From Leucobacter tardus (GTDB lineage Bacteria; Actinomycetota; Actinomycetes; Actinomycetales; Microbacteriaceae), in assembly GCF_017583045.1 (NCBI RefSeq), contig NZ_JAGFBF010000005.1, forward strand, positions 434,001 through 498,000: a stretch of DNA of 64,000 bases, read 5' to 3'. The translations under genes and the position numbers were made by a program. Positions 48,253 through 57,679 of this stretch are shown here, piece after piece; the first letter of the stretch is position 1; each line of letters starts with the position of its first letter. The notes under the pieces are model-generated. The model ran no database searches. It had not been told where the DNA came from and worked only from the letters and a program-made list of their open reading frames with translations.

Positions 48253-51200
48253 GTGTCTGCCCCCGCCCAGGTCCGCGCTCAGATTCTCGAGGCCGCCGGC
48301 GACCTCGACCCCGATGTGCGGAGGGGGGTGGAGCATCTGCTCGGACAGGTCGCGACGGAGACCCTGAGCGAGCGCGAGCCGCGCGACGTCGTCGGCGCGA
48401 TCCGGTCGATGGTCGAGCTCGGCGCGCGACGCGAGCCGGGCGAGACGCTCATCAGCGTCTTCACGCCGACACTCCGCGAGCACCACTGGACGTCGCGACG
48501 CACCATCGTCGACATCTGCACCGACGACTCGCCGTTCCTCGTCGATTCGGTGACGGCGGCGATCGCCCGCCTCGGCTCGACGGTCCACCTGCTGGTGCAC
48601 CCGCTCGTCTCGGTCAGGCGCGACCACCGCGGTGCGCTCATCGAGACGGCGGCGCACGGCGGTCAGCTCGAGTCGTGGATGCACCTCGAGATCGACCGGC
48701 TCGCCACCGAGGAGGATCGCGAGCAGCTCGTCTCCCACCTGCGCAAGGTGCTCGGCGACGTGCGCAGCGCCGTCGAGGACTGGCGACCGATGCGGCGCGC
48801 CTGTCTCGACATCGTGACCGATCTCCGCACGCAGCCGCCCGCCACCGTCGACCCGACCTCGGTCGAGCCGACCGTCCAGTTTCTGAACTGGCTGGCCGAC
48901 GACCACTTCACCTTCCTGGGATACCGGGAGTACGCCCTCGACACCGTCGATGGGACCGAGGTGTTGAAGCCGCTCCCGCACACCGGCCTCGGGATCCTGC
49001 GCAAGCAGTCGTCCGACATCGTGCATCTGCGCCCGGAGGCGCAACGCACGGCGCGCGAACCCCGCCTCCTCACCATCACGAAGGCAAATTCGCGGGCCAC
49101 GGTGCACCGCGACGTCTACCTCGACTACATCGGCGTGCGCACGTTCGACGACGCGGGCAACGTCACCGGCGAACGACGGATCCTCGGCATGTTCACGTCG
49201 GCCGCGTACGCGACGTCAGTGCTCACCCTCCCCATCGCCGGCCAGAAGGTGCGCGACGTTATCGACGCCTCCGGATTCTCACTCACCTCGCACTCGGGCA
49301 AGGATCTTCTGCAGACGCTCGAGCAGTACCCCCGCGACGAGTTGTTCCAGGACTCGGTCGCCCACCTCCTCGAGGTCGCGACCGAGGTGAGCCGTCTGCA
49401 TGAACGCCGTCGAGCACGCGCGTTCCTCCGCAGGGATGAGTTCGGCCGGCTCTTGTCCGCGGTCGTCTTCCTCCCGCGGGATCGCTACAACACGACGGTC
49501 CGTCTGCGCATCCAGGCGCTGCTGCGCGAGACCTTCGGTGCGGAGCGCATCGAGCACACCACCCGGGTCGGCGACGCGCCGCTCGCGCAGTTGCACTTCG
49601 TGGTGCGGATGCCGAAGGGCGTCTCGATCCCCGAGGTCGACGAGGATCGACTGCAGCGGGAACTCGAGCACGCGATCCGCACGTGGGAGTCCGGTCTCGT
49701 CGACGCCCTGCATCAGTCGTACGGGGAGGAGGAGGCCGGCGAGATCCTCAGTCGCTACAGCTCGGCCTTCCCCGAGGCGTACAAGGAGGCGGTCGCCCCT
49801 GCGGACGCCGTCGGCGACATCGCGAGGCTCGAAGGACTCGTCGACGACAGCGACATCAGGGTGCATCTGTACGCTCCGGTGGGCGCCGACTCGACGGTGC
49901 GCCGACTGTCCGTCGCCGCGATGCGCGAGTACCCGCTCACCCGGGTGCTGCCGATGCTCACCGCCCTCGGCGTCGATGTGATCGATGAGCGGCCGTACTC
50001 CATCGCACTCCCGAACGGTGAGACGCGCCACCTCTCCGACTTCGGGCTGACCGTCACCGAGGCCGAGCTCTGGGGCGATGGAGCGCGCGGCGCGGCATTC
50101 GAAGACGCCTTCCGCGCCGCATGGTCGGGAGCAGCCGAGAGCGATCGACTCAACGCACTCGTGCTGCGCGCCGGCCTCGACTGGCGCGACATCGTCGTGC
50201 TGCGCGCGATCGGTCACTACCTCAGGCAGATCGGCTCGGCGTTCTCCACCGAGTACATCGACGCAGCACTCACGGCGAATCCCGAAACCGCAGCGGGACT
50301 CGTCGCACTGTTCCGTGCCGCGTTCGATCCGGATGCTGCGGCGAGCGGCGCCGCGCGCGCCGCGCGGACCGCCGAACTCTCCGCCGCACTGCTCGATTCA
50401 CTCGACGACGTGGCGAGCCTCGATCACGATCGGATCCTGCGCTCGTTCATCGGGGTCATCGGAGCGACGCTCCGCACGAACTTCTACACCCGCGACGAGT
50501 CGGGATCCCCGAAGCCCTGGGTGTCGATGAAGCTCGACTGCGCTCGAGTCCCCGGTCTGCCCAAACCTCACCCGATGGCCGAGATCTGGGTGTACGCGCC
50601 ACAGGTCGAGGGTGTGCATCTGAGGTTCGGCAAGGTGGCGCGCGGCGGTCTCAGGTGGAGCGACCGCCGCGAAGACTTCCGGACCGAGGTCCTCGGCCTC
50701 GTGAAGGCGCAGATGGTGAAGAACGCCGTGATCGTGCCCACCGGTTCGAAGGGGGGCTTCGTCGCGAAGCAGCTGCCCGACCTGAGTGATCGCGCCGCGT
50801 GGCTCGCCGAAGGACGCTCGGCGTACCGCACCTTCATCCGAGGACTGCTCGACGTGACCGACAACCGCGACGGTGCCGAGATCGTGCCGCCCGCGCGCGT
50901 CGTCCGGCACGACGGCGACGACCCCTACCTCGTGGTGGCGGCCGACAAGGGCACCGCATCCTTCTCCGATATGGCGAACAGCATCTCTGCGGAGTACGGG
51001 TTCTGGCTCGACGACGCCTTCGCATCGGGCGGTTCAGCCGGGTACGACCACAAGGGCATGGGGATTACGGCGCGCGGCGCCTGGGAATCCGTGAAGCGTC
51101 ACTTCCGCGAACTCGGGCACGACACGCAGACCGAGGACTTCACCGTGGTCGGGGTCGGTGACATGTCCGGTGACGTGTTCGGCAACGGGATGCTGCTCTC

Positions 51201-53037
51201 GGAGCACATTCGTCTGGTCGCGGCTTTCGACCATCGTCACGTCTTCATCGATCCGACGCCCGACGCAGCCGCATCGTACGTCGAGCGTCAACGTCTTTTC
51301 GAGACGCCCGGGTCGTCCTGGAACGACTACGACGCAGCACTCATCTCCGAGGGCGGTGGCGTGTTCCCGCTGACGGCGAAGTCCATTCGGGTGACGCCGC
51401 AGATGCGCGAAGCGCTCGGACTCGACGCCTCGGTCGCGAAGCTCACCCCCACCGAGCTGAAGCGCGCCGTCCTGCTCGCTCCGGTGGACCTGCTCTGGAA
51501 CGGCGGCATCGGCACCTACGTGAAGTCGAGCGCCGAATCCGATGCGGAGATCGGCGATCGCGGTAACGACGCGATCCGCGTCGACGGGGCGGACCTCAGA
51601 GTGCGGGTGGTCGGCGAGGGCGGCAACCTCGGCGTCAGCCAGCGGGGACGCATCGAGGCCGCACAGGCGGGCATCCAGATCAACACCGACGCCATCGACA
51701 ACTCGGCCGGTGTCGGCACCTCGGATAAAGAGGTGAACATCAAGATCCTGCTCAACGGTCTCGTGCAGGCGAACCGCATGGATCTCGAGGCCCGCAATGC
51801 ACTCCTGCGGTCGATGACCGACGAGGTGGCCACGCAGGTGCTGCGCGACAACTACGAGCAGAACGTGCTGCTCGGCAACTCCCGGGCCAATGCCGCCGTG
51901 ATGCTGCCACTGCATCAGCGCCTCATTGACTGGCTGGTGGGGCGCGACGAGCTCGACCGCGAGCTCGAGTACCTGCCGAGTGCGGCGGAGGTGTCCGCGC
52001 GGATCGAGCAGGGGGTCGGACTCAGCCGACCCGAGTTCGCGGTACTCGTCGCGTATGCGAAACTGGCGCTCAAGTCGGATCTCGCCGACACCGATTTCGC
52101 CGACGACCCCTGGTTCGCGCGCACGCTCGCCGACTACTTCCCGACCGCGATCCGCGAGGCGTACGGGGACGAACTCCACTCCCACCCGCTGCGCCGCGAG
52201 ATCATCGTGAACTCGGTCGTGAACTCGATGGTGAATCGCGGCGGCATCACGTTCGCGTTCCGCGCCGCGGACGAGACCGGGGCGAGCAGCGAACAGATCG
52301 CTCGCGCCTACGTCGTGTCGCGCGAGGTCTTCGACCTCCGCGGCTTCGTGGAGCAGGTCGAAGCGACGGACACCGTGGTCGACACCGCGACGCAGACCGG
52401 GCTCTATCTCGGGTTCAGGCGACTGCTGGACCGGTCGGCGCGCTGGTTCGTGCAGCACCGTCCGGAACGCATCGATGTCGGCACCGAGATCACGATGTTC
52501 CAGGATCAGGTGTCGACGGCGGCCCACTGCATGGACGACCTGCTCCGCGGCGATGAGCTCGCCGCGTTCCAGGAGCAGGTCGCCGAATTCGAGGCCGCAG
52601 GCATGGATCCTGCGCTCGCTCGCACCGGAGCCGGTCTGCTCGCCTCGCTCTCGCTCCTCGACATCGCCGAACTCGCGCGGGTCAGGTCGTGGGACTCGTC
52701 GACCGTCGCGCACGTCTACTTCGAGCTCTCGGCGCTCATCCGGTTCGACGAGCTCCTCACGAGTGTCACCCGCCTGCCCCAAGAGGATCGCTGGGACTCG
52801 ATGGCCCGCGCCGCGCTGCGTGACGACCTCTACGCGGTGGTCGTCTCACTGACGGCCTCAGTGCTCGAGACCACGAGCGACGACGACGCCGCGTCCCGCG
52901 TGACCGCGTGGGTCGATGCGGGGGGCACGCAGGCCGAACGAGCGCTCGACGCGTTGGAGACGGTGCACTCGCTCGATGCTCCCGGGATCGCCGCGCTGTC
53001 GGTGGCGCTGCGGCAGCTGCGGTCGCTGATCCGTTGA
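48253..53037 (+). CDS. gdh: NAD-specific glutamate dehydrogenase, large (180 kDa) class
   Basis: Oxidative deamination of glutamate to 2-oxoglutarate, mainly catabolic. About 1594 residues, as in the Streptomyces L180 class. N-terminal ACT-like regulatory region, then the catalytic core with KVARGGLRWSDRREDFR and VLGLVKAQMVKNAVIVPTGSKGG, TASFSDMANSISAEYGFWLDDAF, and VVGVGDMSGDVFGNGML for the NAD domain. I chose GTG 48253 (MSAPAQVRAQILEAAG) with GAGGAAAGG 12 bases upstream; the frame is open for 31 more codons without family character. Standalone gene with a strong hairpin after it. Confidence 0.96.
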   Translation: MSAPAQVRAQILEAAGDLDPDVRRGVEHLLGQVATETLSEREPRDVVGAIRSMVELGARREPGETLISVFTPTLREHHWTSRRTIVDICTDDSPFLVDSVTAAIARLGSTVHLLVHPLVSVRRDHRGALIETAAHGGQLESWMHLEIDRLATEEDREQLVSHLRKVLGDVRSAVEDWRPMRRACLDIVTDLRTQPPATVDPTSVEPTVQFLNWLADDHFTFLGYREYALDTVDGTEVLKPLPHTGLGILRKQSSDIVHLRPEAQRTAREPRLLTITKANSRATVHRDVYLDYIGVRTFDDAGNVTGERRILGMFTSAAYATSVLTLPIAGQKVRDVIDASGFSLTSHSGKDLLQTLEQYPRDELFQDSVAHLLEVATEVSRLHERRRARAFLRRDEFGRLLSAVVFLPRDRYNTTVRLRIQALLRETFGAERIEHTTRVGDAPLAQLHFVVRMPKGVSIPEVDEDRLQRELEHAIRTWESGLVDALHQSYGEEEAGEILSRYSSAFPEAYKEAVAPADAVGDIARLEGLVDDSDIRVHLYAPVGADSTVRRLSVAAMREYPLTRVLPMLTALGVDVIDERPYSIALPNGETRHLSDFGLTVTEAELWGDGARGAAFEDAFRAAWSGAAESDRLNALVLRAGLDWRDIVVLRAIGHYLRQIGSAFSTEYIDAALTANPETAAGLVALFRAAFDPDAAASGAARAARTAELSAALLDSLDDVASLDHDRILRSFIGVIGATLRTNFYTRDESGSPKPWVSMKLDCARVPGLPKPHPMAEIWVYAPQVEGVHLRFGKVARGGLRWSDRREDFRTEVLGLVKAQMVKNAVIVPTGSKGGFVAKQLPDLSDRAAWLAEGRSAYRTFIRGLLDVTDNRDGAEIVPPARVVRHDGDDPYLVVAADKGTASFSDMANSISAEYGFWLDDAFASGGSAGYDHKGMGITARGAWESVKRHFRELGHDTQTEDFTVVGVGDMSGDVFGNGMLLSEHIRLVAAFDHRHVFIDPTPDAAASYVERQRLFETPGSSWNDYDAALISEGGGVFPLTAKSIRVTPQMREALGLDASVAKLTPTELKRAVLLAPVDLLWNGGIGTYVKSSAESDAEIGDRGNDAIRVDGADLRVRVVGEGGNLGVSQRGRIEAAQAGIQINTDAIDNSAGVGTSDKEVNIKILLNGLVQANRMDLEARNALLRSMTDEVATQVLRDNYEQNVLLGNSRANAAVMLPLHQRLIDWLVGRDELDRELEYLPSAAEVSARIEQGVGLSRPEFAVLVAYAKLALKSDLADTDFADDPWFARTLADYFPTAIREAYGDELHSHPLRREIIVNSVVNSMVNRGGITFAFRAADETGASSEQIARAYVVSREVFDLRGFVEQVEATDTVVDTATQTGLYLGFRRLLDRSARWFVQHRPERIDVGTEITMFQDQVSTAAHCMDDLLRGDELAAFQEQVAEFEAAGMDPALARTGAGLLASLSLLDIAELARVRSWDSSTVAHVYFELSALIRFDELLTSVTRLPQEDRWDSMARAALRDDLYAVVVSLTASVLETTSDDDAASRVTAWVDAGGTQAERALDALETVHSLDAPGIAALSVALRQLRSLIR

Positions 53038-53043
53038 TGCACG

Positions 53044-53078
53044 GCGAACGGGCGCGGACGGCATCCGCGCCCGTTCGC
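53044..53078. terminator. Bidirectional hairpin terminator between gdh and dinB
   Basis: A perfect 15-bp stem: GCGAACGGGCGCGGA (53044-53058) and its complement (53064-53078) around a 5-base loop. It starts 6 bases after the gdh stop and ends 7 bases before the stop of the convergent DinB gene. No U-tract on either strand. Confidence 0.8.
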
Positions 53079-53085
53079 GAGGAAA

Positions 53086-53598
53086 TCACTCGAAGGCGTC
53101 CTCATCCATGCCGGCCACATATGCGGCTTGACCGAGATGCGCCATCGCGTCGCCGGAGATGCTGATGAGCCGGGAGCCCCGGGTCACGGGCGGATCCCAT
53201 GTATCGTCGATCACGTCGTCGAGCTGGTCCGGGGTCAGTCCGCCGATGTAGGCGCACTGGGCATCGATCACCGCTTCCAGGTGCGCGATGAGCAGCGATG
53301 CGTCCGCAGTGACGACCTCGCGCGCTCGAGTCGCGGAGTGTCCGTACCCCATGTCATCTGGTCCCGCGGAGAATTCGAATCGACTGTCGAAGGCCTGACT
53401 CGTCCAGACGGGCTCCTCGCCCGAGAGCTCGGAGATCTGCGCGTCGATCTCTCGAGCGGAGTGCCAGAGCAGCCAGGCGATGGAGTTGTCGTGGTGCGGG
53501 TGCGCGTTCAGCAGTTCGGACGTGAGCAACGGACGGAGTTCGCGAGCGGACTCGAGCGGCCGCGCCGCGAGGTCGAGCAGCAGATCGATGGCGTTCAT
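53086..53598 (-). CDS. DinB-family (mycothiol transferase-like) protein
   Basis: 170 residues, predicted four-helix bundle of the DinB/DUF664 group. Putative metal-ligand histidines are in HPHHDNSIAWLLWHSAREID (near residue 32) and AMAHLGQAAYVAGM at the C-terminus. Actinobacterial members include mycothiol-dependent transferases; others have no known role. I chose ATG 53598 with GATGAGG upstream; an in-frame ATG 18 codons earlier overlaps the divergent acetyltransferase gene. Confidence 0.82.
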   Translation of the reverse strand: MNAIDLLLDLAARPLESARELRPLLTSELLNAHPHHDNSIAWLLWHSAREIDAQISELSGEEPVWTSQAFDSRFEFSAGPDDMGYGHSATRAREVVTADASLLIAHLEAVIDAQCAYIGGLTPDQLDDVIDDTWDPPVTRGSRLISISGDAMAHLGQAAYVAGMDEDAFE

Positions 53599-53639
53599 GA
53601 CCTCATCCTCTCCCGCCCGCGCCGAAAAGGGAGCAGAAT

Positions 53640-54197
53640 GTGAGCATGTCATCGAAACGAGACGCGCAGCCGACGCTGCATGGCCCGCTCGTCACCCTCC
53701 GCGATCCGAGCGCTGACGACCTCACCCCGCTCCGCCGGATCCTCTCCGAGCCGGAGGTCGCGGAGTGGTGGGTCGGCTACGACGAGGCGCGGACTCGCGA
53801 CGAGTTCATCGCGCATCCGGACGTCACCCGCGTGATCGAGGTGGAGCGGCGGACGGTCGGCGTCCTGTGCGTGTTCCGCGCCGACGATCCCGAGTACCCG
53901 ACCACCGTGATGCACATCTTCATCAGCACCGCGTCGCGGGGACGGAGGATCGGTGAGGAGGCGCTCGCACTCGCCATCGCGCACGAGTTCGCAGCCGGGG
54001 TCAGCCGGGTCACGCTCGACCCGAACGTGCACAACGTCGGCGCGATCCGCAGCTACGAACGGCTCGGGTTCGCGCGGGTCGGAGTGCTGCGCGACTATCA
54101 GGTGCGCCCGGGGGGCGGGCTGCAGGACGGACTGCTCATGGACCTCACGCGCTCCGACTACCCCGACGGCCCGCCGATGCCGCCTCGCGAGGCGTAG
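53640..54197 (+). CDS. GNAT-family N-acetyltransferase
   Basis: 185 residues with the AAC(6-prime)-like order: LHGPLVTLRDPSADDLTPL at the start, WWVGYDEARTRDEF, FISTASRGRRIGEEALALAI (acetyl-CoA loop Q/R-x-x-G-x-G/A) and DPNVHNVGAIRSYERLGF. The acceptor is unknown; sequence likeness to aminoglycoside acetyltransferases does not prove resistance. GTG 53640 is preferred because AAGGGAG lies 6 bases upstream; ATG 53646 is the alternative. Divergent from the DinB gene. Confidence 0.85.
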   Translation: MSMSSKRDAQPTLHGPLVTLRDPSADDLTPLRRILSEPEVAEWWVGYDEARTRDEFIAHPDVTRVIEVERRTVGVLCVFRADDPEYPTTVMHIFISTASRGRRIGEEALALAIAHEFAAGVSRVTLDPNVHNVGAIRSYERLGFARVGVLRDYQVRPGGGLQDGLLMDLTRSDYPDGPPMPPREA

Positions 54198-54216
54198 CAT
54201 CGCGCGACCGCGCACG

Positions 54217-54252
54217 AAAAAAGGGGCCGGATCGATGACTCGATCCGGCCCC
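54217..54252 (-). terminator. Intrinsic terminator for csbD
   Basis: Perfect 13-bp stem (54223-54235 with 54240-54252) and a 4-base loop, followed on the minus strand by six U residues (A-run 54217-54222). It is the one classical U-tract terminator I found in the window. On the plus strand it can also stop the acetyltransferase transcript. Confidence 0.9.
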
Positions 54253-54269
54253 TCATCGGAGAAGAGTGC

Positions 54270-54467
54270 TTACTCCTCCTTGGCTCCCTTGAATGCGCCC
54301 TTGACCGAGTCGGAAGCATCGTTCACGGTGTCCTTGACGTCGGCCTTCGTCGCCTGAGCGGCGCCTTCGGCCTGCATCTCCTTGTCACCGGTCACCTTGC
54401 CAGCGGCTTCCTTGATCTTGCCGCCGAACTTCTCGGCCTTGTTGTCGGCCTTGTCGTCTGCTGACAT
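54270..54467 (-). CDS. CsbD-family stress protein
   Basis: 65-residue hydrophilic protein: MSADDKADNKAEKFGGKIKE, then AAGKVTGDKEMQAEG and AQATKADVKDTVNDA, the CsbD repeats. Strong GGAGGT ribosome-binding site before ATG 54467. CsbD proteins are abundant in general stress; molecular role unknown. A GGGTAC sequence at 54510-54515 on the minus strand resembles the -10 of stress sigma factors but lacks a clear -35. Confidence 0.93.
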   Translation of the reverse strand: MSADDKADNKAEKFGGKIKEAAGKVTGDKEMQAEGAAQATKADVKDTVNDASDSVKGAFKGAKEE

Positions 54468-54691
54468 GTCATACCTCCTCGGTTGGTGTGCACAACGTTC
54501 TCCTCCACCGTACCCGAGCGATCCCGAGTCCGATGGGGGTTGCGAGCGCACGAATGTTTCCGCTAGCGCGCGCAGACCTCTCGGATAGTGTCGCTCGTCG
54601 AGACGACGACCGCCCGTACTTTCGTTCACCCGGATGACACCACGTGGGGTGCCCGAGGCGCAACCCATAGCGGGACTTTATTTTGACCTGA

Positions 54692-54699
54692 TAACGTTA
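54692..54699. promoter_or_regulatory. TAACGTTA palindrome over the tetR -10 element
   Basis: An 8-bp perfect palindrome directly before tetR. Its left part TAACGT is positioned as a -10 element for a transcript beginning at the ATG 54705, and TTGACC lies slightly upstream. An autorepressor binding here would block its own promoter. Short palindrome, so chance occurrence is possible. Confidence 0.4.
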
Positions 54700-54704
54700 C
54701 CCGA

Positions 54705-55289
54705 ATGAGCCCGACAAGTGGTGGTCGACCGTTCGACACTCAGATCAGCAGGAAGCTTCTCGAAGCTGCACAGGCGATGATGGAGGAGCGCGGCTTCTCC
54801 GAACTCAGTGTCGACTCGATCACGTCCGCGGCGAACACGACGGCCCCGGCGTTCTACCGCAGGTACGCGAACCTCGCAGAACTCGCGGTCACCGTCATCA
54901 CGGAACGTTTCGGAGACGTCCGCATCGGAGACTCCGGTGACCTCGAATCGGATCTGCTCGTCTTCCAGCAGCACGAGGTCGAGGTGTACGACTCGCCGCT
55001 CGTGCGGCACAACCTGCCGGCGCTGTTCGACATGGCGCGGACCCACGAGGCGATTCGCGACTTCACCGTGAACAAGCTGGTGCAGCCGCGTCGCGACAGA
55101 CTCAAGGAACTCTTTGCGGCGGCGCGGGATCGGGGAGACATCGGTCACGGAGGCGACGACGACTACGCCTGCGATGTGCTGACCGGACCGCTGCTCTCGC
55201 GACTGCTCCTGCCCCTCGGTCTGCCCGTCGACGACGCATTCGTCCGACGCACGGTCGCGAGCGCGGTGAGCGAACTCCGCTCCGCCTAG
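54705..55289 (+). CDS. TetR-family transcriptional regulator
   Basis: 194 residues. The N-terminal helix-turn-helix is ISRKLLEAAQAMMEERGFSELSVDSITSAANTT-type (residues about 15-60) with APAFYRRYANLAELAVTVI, the TetR recognition-helix region. The C-terminal ligand domain is of the TetR_C_11-like style (RHNLPALFDMARTHEAI). Start ATG without Shine-Dalgarno, likely leaderless. No obvious target gene; csbD is divergent across 237 bases that hold only promoters as far as I can see. Confidence 0.93.
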   Translation: MSPTSGGRPFDTQISRKLLEAAQAMMEERGFSELSVDSITSAANTTAPAFYRRYANLAELAVTVITERFGDVRIGDSGDLESDLLVFQQHEVEVYDSPLVRHNLPALFDMARTHEAIRDFTVNKLVQPRRDRLKELFAAARDRGDIGHGGDDDYACDVLTGPLLSRLLLPLGLPVDDAFVRRTVASAVSELRSA

Positions 55290-55369
55290 GTCACTTACGA
55301 CCTTGGTGCACATTCGAATGGCACCGCGGGTGGACGCGGTCGATAGCGCCGCCTGGAACAATTCAGCGT

Positions 55370-56128
55370 ATGTGCGTCTCTCCGGACTCGTCCCCCGCCT
55401 CCGAGTCGACATCGGCGGACGGCGGCGTCCCGCCGATCCGTGTGCTCATCGTGGACGACCACGCGGCGGTCAGGGCCGGACTGAGCATGATCCTGCGGAC
55501 CGCACCCGATGTCACGGTCGTCGGTGAGGCGCAGAGCGGAAGCGACGCGATCACGCTCGCAGCAGAGTTGCGACCCGATGTCGTCCTGATGGATCTCCGG
55601 ATGCCCGGCATGTCGGGCGAGCAGGCGACCCGCGCGCTTCGTCGATCGGGCACCCACGTGCTCGTGCTCACCACGTTCGACGATGATGCATCGGTGTTCG
55701 GCGCGATTCGCGCCGGAGCGAAAGGGTTCGTGCTGAAGTCGACCGATGCGCCGAGCCTCATCGCCGCCGTGAGACAGGTCTCGGCGGGAGCGGGCGCGCT
55801 GGCGCCCGAGGTGACGGACCGGGTGTTCTCAGCGCTCCGATCACCCGCCAAGACGCAGCGCGCCGGGCGAAGCCGGCACCCCGCGGCTGGTGCGCGGAGC
55901 ATCAACGGAATCACGCTGACGCAGCGGGAGTGGCAGGTGCTGGGCGAGATCGGCGCCGGACACCCGAACGCCGTGATCAGCGAGCGTCTCGGCATCCGAC
56001 AGGGAACCGTGAAATCTCACATCACGCGATTGCTCGCCAAGCTCGGCGTCCGCTCGCGACTGCAGGCCGCGCTCCTGGCCCGGGAGGCCGGCGTACCGAA
56101 CGCGGGGCCCGCTGACCCAACCGAATGA
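55370..56128 (+). CDS. Orphan NarL/LuxR-type response regulator
   Basis: 252 residues. Receiver domain: acidic pocket DD at 29-30 ([14 protein letters not shown]), phosphoacceptor Asp75 in [13 protein letters not shown], Thr in LVLTTFDDD and Lys in [12 protein letters not shown] 30-residue Arg/Ala linker leads to a LuxR-type HTH ([37 protein letters not shown]). No histidine kinase is adjacent. Stop overlaps a possible start of the DUF2200 gene by 4 bases. Confidence 0.93.
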   Translation: MCVSPDSSPASESTSADGGVPPIRVLIVDDHAAVRAGLSMILRTAPDVTVVGEAQSGSDAITLAAELRPDVVLMDLRMPGMSGEQATRALRRSGTHVLVLTTFDDDASVFGAIRAGAKGFVLKSTDAPSLIAAVRQVSAGAGALAPEVTDRVFSALRSPAKTQRAGRSRHPAAGARSINGITLTQREWQVLGEIGAGHPNAVISERLGIRQGTVKSHITRLLAKLGVRSRLQAALLAREAGVPNAGPADPTE

Positions 56129-56169
56129 GCTACGCTACCGCCATCGAGTCCCCTCACGATCGGCTTCTC

Positions 56170-56523
56170 ATGGCGAAATACAACATCTTCGCGGCTCCCG
56201 TCTCGAGCGTCTACCCGCATTACGTGACGAAAGCCGAACGGAAGGGACGGACCCGCGCCGAGGTCGATGAAATCATCCGCTGGCTCACGGGGTACTCGCA
56301 GGACGACCTCGAGCGCACCCTCGAGGCCGAGACGGATTTCACCGACTTCTTCCGCGAAGCCCCCGCACCGAATCCGGTACGACGACGCATCACCGGCGTC
56401 GTGTGCGGCATCCGCGTGGAAGAGATCGAGGATCCGCTGATGCAGGAGATTCGCTATCTGGACAAACTCATCGACGAACTCGCGCGGGGAAAGGCGATGG
56501 AGAAGATCCTCCGCTCCGCCTGA
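56170..56523 (+). CDS. DUF2200 family protein
   Basis: 117 residues from ATG 56170 ([19 protein letters not shown]), matching DUF2200: [50 protein letters not shown] and [20 protein letters not shown]. Function unknown. A longer form from ATG 56125 overlaps the response-regulator stop by 4 bases and would add 15 unconserved residues; translational coupling favours it, family alignment favours the shorter one. Ends 3 bases from the convergent NYN gene. Confidence 0.88.
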   Translation: MAKYNIFAAPVSSVYPHYVTKAERKGRTRAEVDEIIRWLTGYSQDDLERTLEAETDFTDFFREAPAPNPVRRRITGVVCGIRVEEIEDPLMQEIRYLDKLIDELARGKAMEKILRSA

Positions 56524-56526
56524 GCC

Positions 56527-57498
56527 TCACCCGACCTGGTCGCGCAGTCGCACGAGGCGCTCGTGCCCCTCCTCCTCGAGCTCCGCCACGTCGGAGCGGG
56601 AGTTCAAGAAGTCGGAGAACGAACTGAAGCCGAGTGCCTTCTCGTTGAACGACGGGTCCATGCGGCGCATCTGCTGCTTCACCGCCGAACTGTAGAGCCA
56701 ACCCGAATCGTCCTTCGCCTGCCCCAACCAGAGCGCGCGGATCAACAGACCGGTGACGGCGATCTCCGGGTCCTCGACGGGTTCGTCCCCATCATCGTCC
56801 GCGCGCGCCGCGGCGACCGGTTCGGTGCGGGCCGCAACGGGCGCCTCGGAACGGCTGACGGCCGCCGCCTCGCGCGTGCTCGCCTCGCGCTTCCGCTGAC
56901 GTTCAGGCTTCGCCTGCGCCTCGCGCTCGGGGCGCTCCACCCCGGGAAGCGAATCGTACGACGCGAACTCATCGCAGGCCGCCGTCAGTGCCTTCGCCGT
57001 CGAGCCGGCCACGCCGATCCCCACGACATACCTGCCCAGTCGCTTGCAGCGCTGCGCCAGCGGCACGTAATCGGAGTCGCCGGCGACGATGACGACGTGA
57101 CTGAGATCGTCGAGACGGAACATATCCTCGACCGCATCGACCGCCAACCGGATATCCGCACCATTCTTCGCATACGCCGCGGCGGGGAACAGCTGCACGA
57201 GGTCCACGGCTCGAGCGACCAACTGAGACCGGTACTCGGCGTTCACGGGCGCCGACCAGTCGGCGTACGCGCGCGTCAGCACGAGCGTGCCGAACGACGA
57301 GGCGTAGTCGATGATCGCTCCGACGTCCACCACCGCCGCCTGCAGACGAGCAGCGACTTCGGTGTTGTCCGGCTCGTTGGCGATGCGCTGCCGGTCCCGG
57401 GAATACGCGTTCCTGCCGTGCACCCGGTCGTACCAGGAGAGCACGACGTTATCGAAGTCGAGGTAGACGGCGACCCGGCCGTTCTGTGTTTCTGCCAC
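56527..57498 (-). CDS. NYN-domain ribonuclease-like protein with C-terminal LOTUS-type domain
   Basis: 323 residues. Residues 1-180 form a NYN (PIN-like) domain with acidic residues Asp14/Asp16 in VAVYLDFDNVVLSW, NGADIRLAVDAVEDMF and VVIVAGDSDYVPLAQRC. A basic, low-complexity linker (REAQAKPERQRKREASTREAA) joins a C-terminal domain (EIAVTGLLIRALWLGQAK... FSSFSDFLNSRSDV) of OST-HTH/LOTUS character, a predicted RNA-binding module. Likely an RNA-targeting nuclease; substrate unknown. Confidence 0.86.
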   Translation of the reverse strand: MAETQNGRVAVYLDFDNVVLSWYDRVHGRNAYSRDRQRIANEPDNTEVAARLQAAVVDVGAIIDYASSFGTLVLTRAYADWSAPVNAEYRSQLVARAVDLVQLFPAAAYAKNGADIRLAVDAVEDMFRLDDLSHVVIVAGDSDYVPLAQRCKRLGRYVVGIGVAGSTAKALTAACDEFASYDSLPGVERPEREAQAKPERQRKREASTREAAAVSRSEAPVAARTEPVAAARADDDGDEPVEDPEIAVTGLLIRALWLGQAKDDSGWLYSSAVKQQMRRMDPSFNEKALGFSSFSDFLNSRSDVAELEEEGHERLVRLRDQVG

Positions 57499-57679
57499 GA
57501 CCCCAGTCTGACAGGTCGGCGGCGACTCTGCGGGACGGGTTGCTCGACGCCGATGCAGGAGTCAGTGACGTACGCTATAGCCTCGGCCTATGAGCCCCGG
57601 TGCGCGGCACCGCATTGTTCCACGACGAACGGTGCAATACGGTGTGGAGAACTCCCCTCACCCGGTGAAAGGAACACCC

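Noticed and set aside
51034-52782. 582-residue minus-strand open frame within gdh
   Set aside because: Antisense shadow of a well-supported NAD-glutamate dehydrogenase.
53640-54197. Aminoglycoside resistance gene
   Set aside because: Only general GNAT/AAC-like similarity; no resistance context or diagnostic residues.
54500-54520. Stress sigma-factor promoter for csbD
   Set aside because: GGGTAC is present as a -10-like sequence but no matching -35 at the usual distance; mentioned only as a possibility.
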